Shown here in pieces: positions 1-7,666 of a DNA stretch of 8,040 nucleotides. This stretch comes from Propionibacteriaceae bacterium UBA5174 (GTDB taxonomy: Bacteria; Actinomycetota; Actinomycetes; Propionibacteriales; Propionibacteriaceae), in assembly GCA_002413345.1 (NCBI GenBank), contig DHWU01000053.1, forward strand, positions 1 through 8,040. Reading direction: 5' to 3'. A program made the translations under genes and the position numbers. The notes below the pieces were generated by a model, which was not told the DNA's origin, did not search any database, and worked only from the letters and a program-made list of their open reading frames with translations. The first letter of the stretch is position 1. Every line of letters starts with the position of its first letter.

Positions 1-3000
1 ACGGCGGCATGGGCACCATGCTGCAAGGCCACGATCTCACCCTGACCGACTTTCAGGGCCTGGAGGGCTGCAACGAGATCCTCAACGTTTCTCGGCCCGA
101 TGTAGTGAGCTCGATCCACGCCGCCTATTTCGAAGCTGGCGCTGACTGTGTCGAGACCAATACCTTCGGTGCGAACCTGGCTGCTTTGACCGAATACGAC
201 GCGGCTGATCGAATCATTGAGCTTGCCGGGGCCGGTGCCCGGCTGGCCCGCGCCGCCGCCGATGCCGCCGCCACCCCGCAACGTCCACGGTTTGCGCTGG
301 GCAGTATGGGGCCGGGCACCAAGCTGCCCAGCCTGGGTCACATCGATTACCGCAGTCTGCGCAACGCCTACCAAATGCAGGCTGAGGCGATGATCGCTGG
401 GGGGATCGACGGCTTTCAGATAGAGACCTGCCAGGATTTGTTGCAGGCCAAGGCCGCGATTAATGGGGCTCGCCGGGCGCTGAGCGCGTTGGGTGCCGAC
501 CTGCCGATTCTGGTCAATGTGACCATCGAGACTTCTGGCACCATGTTGTTGGGCACCGAAATCACCGCAGCGTTGACCGCCCTAGGCCACCTCGGGATCG
601 AGTCGATCGGGCTGAATTGCGGCACTGGTCCGACTGAGATGAGTGAACATCTTCGGCAGTTGAGCCGCTACTCCGACATTCCGCTGGGCTGCATGCCGAA
701 TGCCGGACTGCCCGAAATCACCCCTGACGGCGCCCGCTACCCGATGGGGCCCACCGAATTCGTCGATTACTTAGGGCAATACACCACCGAGTTCGGCCTT
801 GGACTGGTTGGCGGCTGCTGCGGCACCACCCCGGCCCATATCGCCAAGCTGGCCGAGGCGGTTGCCGCCCGTCCGGCCCCAGTGCGCGAGCCCACTCCGG
901 TCCCAGCGCTTTCCTCGCTGTACTCCGAAGTTGCCCTGCACCAGGACACCAGCTATCTGTCGATCGGGGAGCGGACCAACGCCAACGGCTCCAAAGCGTT
1001 CCGGGAAGCGATGCTTGAAGGCAACTGGGACGGCTGCGTCCAGATCGCCAAGCAGCAAAGCCGGGACGGAGCCCATCTGCTGGACCTATGTGTCGACTAC
1101 GTCGGCCGCGATGGCGCTGCGGATATGACCGAATTGGCCTTCCGATTGGGCACCGCTGTTCCGCTGCCGATCATGTTGGACTCCACCGATCCGGACGTGC
1201 TGCAGGTTGGCTTGGAGCATTTGGGTGGACGCTGCGCAATCAACTCAGTCAACTTCGAGGACGGCGACGGCCCGGATTCCAGATTCACCAAGGTGATGGA
1301 ACTGGTAGCCGAACATGGCGCGGCCGTGGTGGCTTTGACCATCGACGAGGAAGGCCAGGCCAGAACGGCTGACTGGAAGCTGCGGGTGGCAGATCGCCTC
1401 GTCAGCGAACTGACTGGCAAGTGGGGACTGCAGGTTTCCGACATCCTCGTGGACTGCCTGACTTTCCCAATCACCACCGGGCAGGAAGAGACCCGCCGCG
1501 ATGCCATCGAAACCATTCAGGCCATTCGGCAGGTGAGCGCGAAATACCCCGGCATTCACACCACTTTGGGCGTCTCAAATGTCTCCTTCGGCTTGAATCC
1601 GGCCGCTCGGCAGGTGCTGAACTCAGTCTTCTTGGCCGAATGTGTGGCCGCCGGCCTAGATTCGGGAATCGTGCCCGCGGCCCGGATTTTGCCAATTGCC
1701 CGGATCCCGGAGCAGCAGCGTCAAGTCGCCGAAGACCTGATTTACGACCGGCGGCGCGACGGTTACGACCCGCTGTCGACCTTCCTGGAGTTGTTCGAGG
1801 GCGTCTCCACCGCCAGCAATAGGCAGGCCCGGGCGGCCGAACTTGCCGCGTTACCGGTGAACGAACGACTGCAGCGTCGGATCATCGACGGTGAACCTCT
1901 CGGCCTGGAAGCCGACCTTGATCAGGCCCTGGAAACGAAACCGGCCCTGGCCATCATCAACGACGACCTGCTGGTCGGTATGAAGACGGTGGGGGAGTTG
2001 TTCGGCCAAGGCAAGATGCAGTTGCCGTTCGTACTGGCCTCGGCCGAGGTGATGAAGCACGCGGTGAGTCACTTGGAGCCGCATCTAGACAAGGCCGATG
2101 CGGGCGGAAAAGGCACCTTGGTGATCGCCACGGTCAAAGGTGACGTTCACGACATTGGTAAGAATTTGGTCGACATCATCTTGACCAACAACGGCTACAC
2201 AGTCGTCAATATCGGCATTAAACAGCCGGTGAGCGCGATCATCGATGCGGCTTTGGTGCACAACGCCGATGCCATTGGCATGTCCGGTCTGCTGGTGAAA
2301 TCCACCGTGGTGATGAAAGACAATCTGGTTGAACTCGACCGGCGAGGTCTGGGGGAGTACCCGGTGTTGCTCGGTGGCGCCGCCCTTACCCGCAGCTTTG
2401 TTGAAGAAGATCTCAACGATCTGTATTCCGGTGAGGTGCGCTACGCCCGGGACGCCTTTGAGGGGCTGGCACTGATGGAACAGGTGATGGCGGTCAAACG
2501 TGGCGTTCCCGGCGCGGCTCTGCCGGAGCCTCGTCGACGCAAATTTGCGCCCAAACCCACCGCTACTACCACTGCGCCCGCTTCGGTTCGCTCCGATGTC
2601 GAACGGGGGCTGCCGGTGCCAACCCCACCATTTTGGGGATCACGGGTGGTGAAGGGCATCGCGTTGAGCGAGATCGCGAAGTGGCTCGATGAGCGCGCCA
2701 CATTTGTGGGGCAGTGGGGGCTGAAGCCAACCGCTGGCGGTCCAAGCTACGAAGAGCTGGTCCAGACCGAAGGACGACCCCGGCTACGCCGCTGGCTGGA
2801 TCGAATCCACACTGATTCGCTCGCCGAACCGGCTGTGGTTTATGGCTATTGGCCCTGCCATTCCGAAGGTGACTCACTGATTCTTGGCGATCCGGCCGAC
2901 CCGGCCAAGGAAGTGACCCGGTTCACCTGGCCACGCCAGTCTCACCGACGACATCTCTGCCTTGCCGACTTCTTCCGCGACGCGGACGAAGCAGCGGCCG

Positions 3001-3413
3001 CAGGTCCGGACGTGATCGGCCTGCAATTGGTGACCATGGGCCCGCTTAGCCAGGCCACTTCTGATCTATTTGCGACTGACTCCTACCGCGATTATCTGGA
3101 GTTGCACGGACTCGGCGTCCAACTCACTGAGGCGCTCGCCGAATTGTGGCATTCGCGGATCCGCGAAGAGCTTGGTTTGGAGTCGGGTGCCAAAATCGAG
3201 GAGATGATCCGCAACCAGGCTTACCACGGCGGAAGGTTCTCCTTCGGCTACCCTGCCTGCCCTGAGCTTGCCGACCGCACCCGGCTGGTGTCACTGTTAG
3301 AGCCCGAGCGGATCGGGGTTACCTTGTCGGAGGAATTTCAGTTGCATCCAGAGCAGTCAACCGATGCAATCATCGTGCATCACCAGCAAGCTAAGTATTT
3401 CAATGCCAACTGA
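1..3413 (+). CDS. metH: Cobalamin-dependent methionine synthase MetH (5' end cut off by window)
   Basis: Cytosolic enzyme that moves a methyl group from 5-methyltetrahydrofolate via cobalamin to homocysteine, giving methionine. The reading frame is open to the window edge: bases 3-8 encode Gly-Gly ahead of the Met at base 9, matching the family's DGGMGTMLQ start, so the true start lies upstream. Numbering from that Met, all four modules are present. The homocysteine domain (about 1-285) has zinc ligands Cys204, Cys270 and Cys271 in GLNCGTGP and GGCCGTT. The folate domain (about 315-580) opens with GERTNANGS. The cobalamin cap and B12 domain (about 610-840) has DxHxxG with axial His714, SGLL at 759 and GG at 789-790. 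The reactivation domain (about 880-1125) has the SAM-binding RxxxGYPACP at 1076-1084. The 1134 visible residues are close to full length (family about 1150-1230). The ending TLSEEFQLHPEQSTDA is typical of actinobacterial MetH. The stop codon lies inside the next gene. No lesion is seen. Confidence 0.97.
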   Translation, partial: GGMGTMLQGHDLTLTDFQGLEGCNEILNVSRPDVVSSIHAAYFEAGADCVETNTFGANLAALTEYDAADRIIELAGAGARLARAAADAAATPQRPRFALGSMGPGTKLPSLGHIDYRSLRNAYQMQAEAMIAGGIDGFQIETCQDLLQAKAAINGARRALSALGADLPILVNVTIETSGTMLLGTEITAALTALGHLGIESIGLNCGTGPTEMSEHLRQLSRYSDIPLGCMPNAGLPEITPDGARYPMGPTEFVDYLGQYTTEFGLGLVGGCCGTTPAHIAKLAEAVAARPAPVREPTPVPALSSLYSEVALHQDTSYLSIGERTNANGSKAFREAMLEGNWDGCVQIAKQQSRDGAHLLDLCVDYVGRDGAADMTELAFRLGTAVPLPIMLDSTDPDVLQVGLEHLGGRCAINSVNFEDGDGPDSRFTKVMELVAEHGAAVVALTIDEEGQARTADWKLRVADRLVSELTGKWGLQVSDILVDCLTFPITTGQEETRRDAIETIQAIRQVSAKYPGIHTTLGVSNVSFGLNPAARQVLNSVFLAECVAAGLDSGIVPAARILPIARIPEQQRQVAEDLIYDRRRDGYDPLSTFLELFEGVSTASNRQARAAELAALPVNERLQRRIIDGEPLGLEADLDQALETKPALAIINDDLLVGMKTVGELFGQGKMQLPFVLASAEVMKHAVSHLEPHLDKADAGGKGTLVIATVKGDVHDIGKNLVDIILTNNGYTVVNIGIKQPVSAIIDAALVHNADAIGMSGLLVKSTVVMKDNLVELDRRGLGEYPVLLGGAALTRSFVEEDLNDLYSGEVRYARDAFEGLALMEQVMAVKRGVPGAALPEPRRRKFAPKPTATTTAPASVRSDVERGLPVPTPPFWGSRVVKGIALSEIAKWLDERATFVGQWGLKPTAGGPSYEELVQTEGRPRLRRWLDRIHTDSLAEPAVVYGYWPCHSEGDSLILGDPADPAKEVTRFTWPRQSHRRHLCLADFFRDADEAAAAGPDVIGLQLVTMGPLSQATSDLFATDSYRDYLELHGLGVQLTEALAELWHSRIREELGLESGAKIEEMIRNQAYHGGRFSFGYPACPELADRTRLVSLLEPERIGVTLSEEFQLHPEQSTDAIIVHHQQAKYFNAN

Positions 3414-4887
3414 GAATTCATTTTCGCATCGTGCTGCCCTTGCCGGAATGGCGATCCTCCTTTCATTGAGCCTGCTGAGCGGCTGCGCGGCCAGCAGCCC
3501 ACAGCTCTCCACCAGCACCACCACCCCGCGTGACTTCACCGTCCTGGTGATCGGGGAAATCTCCACTGCCGATCCTGCTGTGGCCACCTCAGCCACCGAT
3601 TCGATTCTGGTCACCGCGATCTACCAACGGCTCATGCAAGTGCTGCCTTCAGGAGAACTGAAGCCAGATGCAGCCACCGACTGCGCCTTCACCTCGGAGT
3701 TGGCCTACGAATGCACCCTGCCAGATACCTTGCGCTTTCAGAATGGTGATGTTCTGGACGCCAGCGATGTGCAGTTCTCGATTTTGCGGGCACGCCGACT
3801 TGGCGGTAGTGACACTTCCATCGGATTGTTGTCCTCACTGACCCGAGTTGAAGTGCCCAGCTCACGCACGGTGCGCTTTGTGTTGTCGCGCCCGGATAAC
3901 CAGTTCGGCTATGCCCTGGCCAGTCAGGCCACCTCCATCGTGGATGAACAGGTCTACGGCACCGACGCCGCCTTGAACCTACAGACGCTGCCGGTTGGAT
4001 CTGGCGCGTACAGCTTGACCCAAGTGAGCGCCAACGGCGCCACCTTTGAGAAGTACGCCGACTACATCGGCTCCTACGGCAGCCAAATTGATCGGATCAG
4101 CTTGCACGTGGCCATCGATTCAGTTGCAGCCGAGGCAGCAATCGCCGATGGCAGCGTCGACGTTGCCTGGAACTGCCTGGGTAACGCTGCCCAGCAACGC
4201 ATCGACAACGAGATGTCAGCCAACGGCGGCAGCACCGCGAGTGGCTTCACCAGAGTTGCTTTAACGGGAATGAAGGTCACCCGATTGTTCTGGAACCCCG
4301 ACAGCGCGGCTCGAAACAACGCAACTTTGCGGGATGGAGTTTCCAAGGCCCTTCAGCCTGACCGGACGCTGGACTCCATCGTGCCCTTGGGCACGGTCGA
4401 CCGCAGCAAAGCGTTCGCGGTTGGCGGCCGAGCTAAACTGCCCAAGATCAAGGGGCATATCACCTTGACTCTCGGCTATGACAGCTCCGACCCAACCCTG
4501 GCCGATGTTGCCAACCGGCTTCGAGATCGCATCGAGGAACTCGACGGTGTAAGCGTTAGGGTCACCACTTCCAGCAACGCTGACCTGTACTTGAGTAGCC
4601 ATCCGGCTTGGCTAAATAACGCCTTCGGTTGGCTCCAGCGCTATCTGGACACACCGCTGACTTCCAGCGCGGAAAAGCTGTCTGCCTATGAAGCGCACGC
4701 GCAAAACTCCACCGGCGCCGACCGGACGGCCGATCTAAGCGAGCTTCAGCAGCAGGCCGGGACTGACCTCACGGTGCTCCCGGTCAGCCAGGAAGATGGC
4801 TCGTTGTTGGTTGGGGCAGGCGTCCGAGTTGGCTCGGTGTTCGGCGCCGGCCAACAACTCGCTTTGATGGGATTCAGTCGTGCCTGA
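3403..4887 (+). CDS. Extracellular solute-binding lipoprotein, family 5 (peptide-type ABC transporter component)
   Basis: A 494-residue predicted lipoprotein resembling substrate-binding proteins of peptide/nickel-type ABC importers (SBP_bac_5); the ligand cannot be told. The N-terminus has a short polar region with His-Arg, a hydrophobic stretch, and the lipobox LSGC with the lipid-carrying Cys at 28, so the mature protein should be anchored outside the membrane. The family signature NGDVLDASDVQFS lies at about 114-126, and length and fold pattern fit the family. ATG 3403 was chosen because it gives a normal-length signal peptide; an in-frame ATG at 3364 would add 13 residues. It overlaps the metH stop by 11 bases and lacks a clear Shine-Dalgarno, which suggests translational coupling to metH. 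Its own end overlaps trmI by 8 bases. No permease or ATPase gene is adjacent, so it either serves a transporter encoded elsewhere or has a non-transport role. Cys94 and Cys104 could form a disulfide outside the cell. Family call is good, function open. Confidence 0.87.
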   Translation: MPTENSFSHRAALAGMAILLSLSLLSGCAASSPQLSTSTTTPRDFTVLVIGEISTADPAVATSATDSILVTAIYQRLMQVLPSGELKPDAATDCAFTSELAYECTLPDTLRFQNGDVLDASDVQFSILRARRLGGSDTSIGLLSSLTRVEVPSSRTVRFVLSRPDNQFGYALASQATSIVDEQVYGTDAALNLQTLPVGSGAYSLTQVSANGATFEKYADYIGSYGSQIDRISLHVAIDSVAAEAAIADGSVDVAWNCLGNAAQQRIDNEMSANGGSTASGFTRVALTGMKVTRLFWNPDSAARNNATLRDGVSKALQPDRTLDSIVPLGTVDRSKAFAVGGRAKLPKIKGHITLTLGYDSSDPTLADVANRLRDRIEELDGVSVRVTTSSNADLYLSSHPAWLNNAFGWLQRYLDTPLTSSAEKLSAYEAHAQNSTGADRTADLSELQQQAGTDLTVLPVSQEDGSLLVGAGVRVGSVFGAGQQLALMGFSRA

Positions 4888-5791
4888 ACAGCCGCTCGCA
4901 CTGACCGGGGTGCGCACCGGAATACTCGTTGCCGGTGAACGGATCACCTTGTCTGATCCGAAAGGTCGGCGACACTCGGTGGTATTGACACCGGGAGGAA
5001 ACTTTCACACCACCAAGGGTGGGATCAGTCACGACGAACTGATCGGCCAGCCCGAGGGCAGCGTGGTGCGCTCAGTCGGGGGTACTACCTACCTGGCGTT
5101 CCGTCCGTTGTTAGAGGAATTCACCGTCACCATGCCTCGCGGCGCGGCTGTCATTTACCCCAAAGACGCGGCCCAGATTCTGGTCCAGACTGATATCTTT
5201 CCCGGCGCCCGAGTGCTGGAGGCTGGGGTCGGTTCCGGCGCCCTGACTATGTTCTTGCTGCGGGCCGTTGGCGCCAGCGGGCGGGTCTACTCCTACGAAC
5301 GTCGCGACGATTTTGCCAAGATCGCGCAGCGCAATGTGGAGGGCTTCTTCGGCGCCGAGCACCCAGCGTGGACGCTTCGGGTCGGCGACCTGGTCACCAC
5401 TATTGGCCCCGAACCGGTAGATCGCGTGGTCTTGGACATGTTGGCGCCTTGGGAATGCCTCGACGCGGTCGGCGAAGTCCTGGTGCCAGGCGGTCTGCTG
5501 TGCTGTTATGTGGCGACAACCACCCAACTGGGGCGCACGATGGACACCATTCGGGTTCACGGCGGCTTCACCGAACCTTCGGGTCGGGAGTATTCGGTGC
5601 GTGATTGGCACGCTGAGGGCTTGGCGATTCGTCCTGGGCATGGCACCAGTGGCCATACCGGTTTCCTGATCTTCACTAGGCGATTAGCTCCTGGGGTGAC
5701 AGCCCCGACCCGCAAACGCCGCCCAGCTCCTGGCGCCTATGGGCCTGATTACAGCGGGCCGCGTCCGCCCGGCGTGGACCAGCCCACCTAG
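4880..5791 (+). CDS. trmI: tRNA (adenine-58-N1)-methyltransferase TrmI
   Basis: A 303-residue SAM-dependent enzyme that methylates N1 of adenine 58 in the T-loop of tRNA, stabilising tRNA; family members work as homotetramers in the cytosol. An N-terminal beta domain (about 15-85, with GERITLSDPKGRRHSVVLTPG and FHTTKG) leads into MPRGAAVIYPKDAAQI, a hallmark of this family. The Rossmann methyltransferase domain has SAM motif I EAGVGSGA at 114-121 and the acceptor-site motif LDMLAPWE with Asp186, probably the catalytic Asp. The sequence is close to the Mycobacterium Rv2118c-type enzymes. The C-terminal tail (from about 270) is rich in Pro, Arg and Lys and probably disordered. The start is GTG 4880, overlapping the stop of the lipoprotein gene by 8 bases. 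No good Shine-Dalgarno is seen, so coupling is likely. An alternative GTG at 4910 would shorten the protein by 10 residues and bring it nearer to mycobacterial length. Confidence 0.95.
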   Translation: MPEQPLALTGVRTGILVAGERITLSDPKGRRHSVVLTPGGNFHTTKGGISHDELIGQPEGSVVRSVGGTTYLAFRPLLEEFTVTMPRGAAVIYPKDAAQILVQTDIFPGARVLEAGVGSGALTMFLLRAVGASGRVYSYERRDDFAKIAQRNVEGFFGAEHPAWTLRVGDLVTTIGPEPVDRVVLDMLAPWECLDAVGEVLVPGGLLCCYVATTTQLGRTMDTIRVHGGFTEPSGREYSVRDWHAEGLAIRPGHGTSGHTGFLIFTRRLAPGVTAPTRKRRPAPGAYGPDYSGPRPPGVDQPT

Positions 5792-5833
5792 GCCAGAAAC
5801 CCCAGCTAAGCCCGATAAGCTGTCGGCGCCGTT

Positions 5834-5842
5834 AAGGGGAGG
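5834..5842 (+). promoter_or_regulatory. Strong Shine-Dalgarno for tyrA
   Basis: AAGGGGAGG is purine-rich and complementary to the 16S rRNA tail. It stands 4 bases before GTG 5847 and 10 bases before ATG 5853, which share one frame two codons apart. It rules out the far-upstream ATG at 5739, which would bury the start within trmI. Confidence 0.75.
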
Positions 5843-5852
5843 ACGAGTGCAG

Positions 5853-6929
5853 ATGCGCGAGCTATCACCGGTGTTGGTGATCGGAGCTGGTTTGGTCGGG
5901 GCTTCAGTGGCCCAAGCCCTAACCAGAGCTGGGTTGCGCGTCCACTTGCAGGACCGAGTTCCCAGCCATGCTCAGGTTGCCGCCTCCCGTGGAGCTGGCA
6001 CCGTTGATCCGCCGGTGGCCGAGAAGGTACGACTGGTCGTGGTTGCGGTGCCGCCAAAGGCTTTGCCGAAGGTGATCGCGGAGGCGCTGACCACTTACCC
6101 GAAGGCGACCGTGACCGACGTTGGCTCGGTAAAGGGCACTGTGCTGGCCCAGTTGCGGTCCACCGAGTTGGACCTATCTCGCTATGTGGGTTCGCATCCG
6201 ATGGCTGGGTCGCAGCGGGTTGGCCCACTCACCGCCACCGCTGATCTTTTCGTGGACCGCACCTGGGTGGTGACTCCGCACGACACTTCTTCAGCCCATG
6301 CCGTTTTGGACGTCGGCGAAGTTGCCGACCTGTGTGGCGCCCGCAAGGTGAGCATGGGGGCCGCCCATCACGACGAGGCCGTGGCCCAGGTTTCGCATCT
6401 GCCGCATTTGGTTTCAGTATTGGTCGCCGAGCGACTCACCGAGGTACCCCCCGAACATCTGCGACTGGCTGGGCAAGGACTGCGCGATGTCACCCGGATC
6501 GCTGGGTCAGACCCGCAGCTGTGGAGCCAAATCATCGAGGCCAATGGCACTGCAGTACTGGCCGAACTGATCGCGTTGCGCACCAATCTTGATGCGCTCA
6601 TCGCCGAGTTGGACACCGAATCCGGCGTGCTTGCCACTTTGGAACGCGGCCGCGAAGGTACCCGCGCACTGCCCGGCAAGCATGGGCTGAGCGCGGTCGA
6701 GTTCGCCCACGTGGTGGTGGAGATTCCCGATGCTCCAGGCGCATTGGGACGCCTGTTCCGCGACATCGAAGCGGCTGGGGTGAACATCGAAGATTTGCGG
6801 ATTGAACACGATCTTGATCGCGAGCGCGGGTGGCTCTCAGTGCAGGTGGCACCTGAGCGAGCCGATGATTTGACTGCGGTAATGACTGATTCGGGCTGGA
6901 CGGTGCGTGACCGGGACCCGCAACTGTGA
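5853..6929 (+). CDS. tyrA: Prephenate dehydrogenase with C-terminal ACT domain (TyrA)
   Basis: A 358-residue NAD(P)-dependent enzyme that oxidatively decarboxylates prephenate to 4-hydroxyphenylpyruvate, the tyrosine branch of aromatic amino acid synthesis. The Rossmann nucleotide-binding motif GAGLVG is at 11-16. DVGSVKG at 89-95 (Ser92), SHPMAGS (His115), SHLPH (His182) and RDVTR (Arg215) match, in motif and nearly in spacing, the active-site residues known from the Aquifex enzyme. A helical dimerisation region follows to about 275. An ACT domain (about 282-355, with IPDAPGALGRLF and GVNIEDLRIEH) implies allosteric control, probably by tyrosine; that is inference from the family. Specificity for prephenate over arogenate cannot be settled by eye. 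ATG 5853 was chosen on Shine-Dalgarno spacing; GTG 5847 (two residues longer) is equally possible. An in-frame ATG at 5739 would overlap trmI by 53 bases and add a low-complexity leader, so it is unlikely. The next genes, cmk and der, are common partners of tyrA in Actinobacteria. Confidence 0.95.
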   Translation: MRELSPVLVIGAGLVGASVAQALTRAGLRVHLQDRVPSHAQVAASRGAGTVDPPVAEKVRLVVVAVPPKALPKVIAEALTTYPKATVTDVGSVKGTVLAQLRSTELDLSRYVGSHPMAGSQRVGPLTATADLFVDRTWVVTPHDTSSAHAVLDVGEVADLCGARKVSMGAAHHDEAVAQVSHLPHLVSVLVAERLTEVPPEHLRLAGQGLRDVTRIAGSDPQLWSQIIEANGTAVLAELIALRTNLDALIAELDTESGVLATLERGREGTRALPGKHGLSAVEFAHVVVEIPDAPGALGRLFRDIEAAGVNIEDLRIEHDLDRERGWLSVQVAPERADDLTAVMTDSGWTVRDRDPQL

Positions 6930-6931
6930 GT

Positions 6932-6936
6932 AGGAG
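6932..6936 (+). promoter_or_regulatory. Shine-Dalgarno supporting the ATG start of cmk
   Basis: AGGAG lies 4 bases before ATG 6941. The competing GTG at 6926, which overlaps the tyrA stop as GTGA, has no such motif upstream, so the ATG is preferred. The site sits just after the tyrA stop, consistent with re-initiation by the same ribosomes. Confidence 0.6.
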
Positions 6937-6940
6937 TGAA

Positions 6941-7609
6941 ATGAGTTCAGATCGCCTGGTGATCGCTATCGACGGCCCTTCCGGGTCGGGAAAGTCGACC
7001 ACCTCGAAGGGGGTCGCCAAGACTTTGGGGCTGGCCTACCTGGACACCGGCGCGATGTACCGGGCCATCGCCTGTGCCTATCTCGACGCCGGAGTCGACC
7101 CGTCCGATACCCAGGCAGTGATTGCCGCCACGCTCGGTGCCAAGCTGGAAATCAGCACTGACCCTGAGGTGGAGAAGGTTGTTGTAAACGGGGTTGAGGT
7201 CACTGAGCGGATCCGCCAGCCAGAGATCTCGGCAAAGGTGAGCGCGGTTTCCACCATCGCCGAGTGTCGCCAAGATCTGGTAGCCCGGCAGCGCGCCATC
7301 ATCGAAGGTGCGGCCAGCGGAATCATCGCGGAAGGACGCGACATCACCACGGTGGTCGCCCCGGATGCCGATGTGCGCATCCTGCTCACTGCCGATCCGG
7401 AGATCCGGATGGCGCGGCGCAAGGTGGATCTGGGTGGGGCGATCGATTCAGCCCAATTGGCCGACCAGGTGCTTCGCCGCGACCGCGACGATTCGAAGTT
7501 GGTGAACTTCACCACCGCGGCCGACGGGGTCACTGGACTGGATTGTTCTGACCTCACTTTGGCCGAGACGATCGCCGCCGTGCTTGACCTGGTGGCCGCT
7601 ACGCGGTAG
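6941..7609 (+). CDS. cmk: Cytidylate kinase (Cmk)
   Basis: A 222-residue cytosolic kinase that phosphorylates CMP and dCMP to the diphosphates with ATP, recycling pyrimidine nucleotides for RNA and DNA synthesis. The P-loop GPSGSGKST is at 12-20. YLDTGAMYRA follows at 33-42 and EGRDITTVV at 131-139; both are hallmarks of bacterial CMP kinase. Length is typical (about 220-230). The segment at 181-195 reads DRDDSKLVNFTTAAD. Many family members, E. coli and mycobacteria included, have an Arg two residues after DS followed by an APL-like triplet, so this stretch is divergent (see findings). The start at ATG 6941 rests on its Shine-Dalgarno; GTG 6926 would add five residues and overlap the tyrA stop. 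The 11-base gap to tyrA argues for a shared transcript. Confidence 0.95.
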   Translation: MSSDRLVIAIDGPSGSGKSTTSKGVAKTLGLAYLDTGAMYRAIACAYLDAGVDPSDTQAVIAATLGAKLEISTDPEVEKVVVNGVEVTERIRQPEISAKVSAVSTIAECRQDLVARQRAIIEGAASGIIAEGRDITTVVAPDADVRILLTADPEIRMARRKVDLGGAIDSAQLADQVLRRDRDDSKLVNFTTAADGVTGLDCSDLTLAETIAAVLDLVAATR

Positions 7610-7666
7610 CGCCGGACCACAGTGCGGTAACCTTGCTGGTCGCGCAGCCGAGCCGAGAGGGACTCC

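Noticed and set aside
3364..3402. Upstream ATG 3364 as the start of the lipoprotein gene
   Set aside because: It would give an over-long polar leader before the signal peptide and a 50-base overlap with metH; ATG 3403 gives a standard lipoprotein signal.
5111..5656. Minus-strand open frame (181 codons) inside trmI
   Set aside because: It lies wholly opposite a conserved gene and has no family features; explained by codon bias of trmI.
5803..5822. CAGCT ... AGCTG inverted repeat in the trmI-tyrA gap as a terminator
   Set aside because: Only five base pairs around a ten-base loop and no T-run after it; too weak to call.
5739..5852. N-terminal extension of tyrA from the ATG at 5739
   Set aside because: It would overlap trmI by 53 bases, encodes a Pro/Arg-rich leader not expected in TyrA, and a strong Shine-Dalgarno sits just before 5847/5853.
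7628..7633. TAACCT as a -10 box for a der promoter (and TAAGCT at 5816-5821 for tyrA)
   Set aside because: Both fit the loose TANNNT pattern of actinobacterial -10 boxes, but no convincing -35 element stands at the right distance, and such hexamers arise often by chance.
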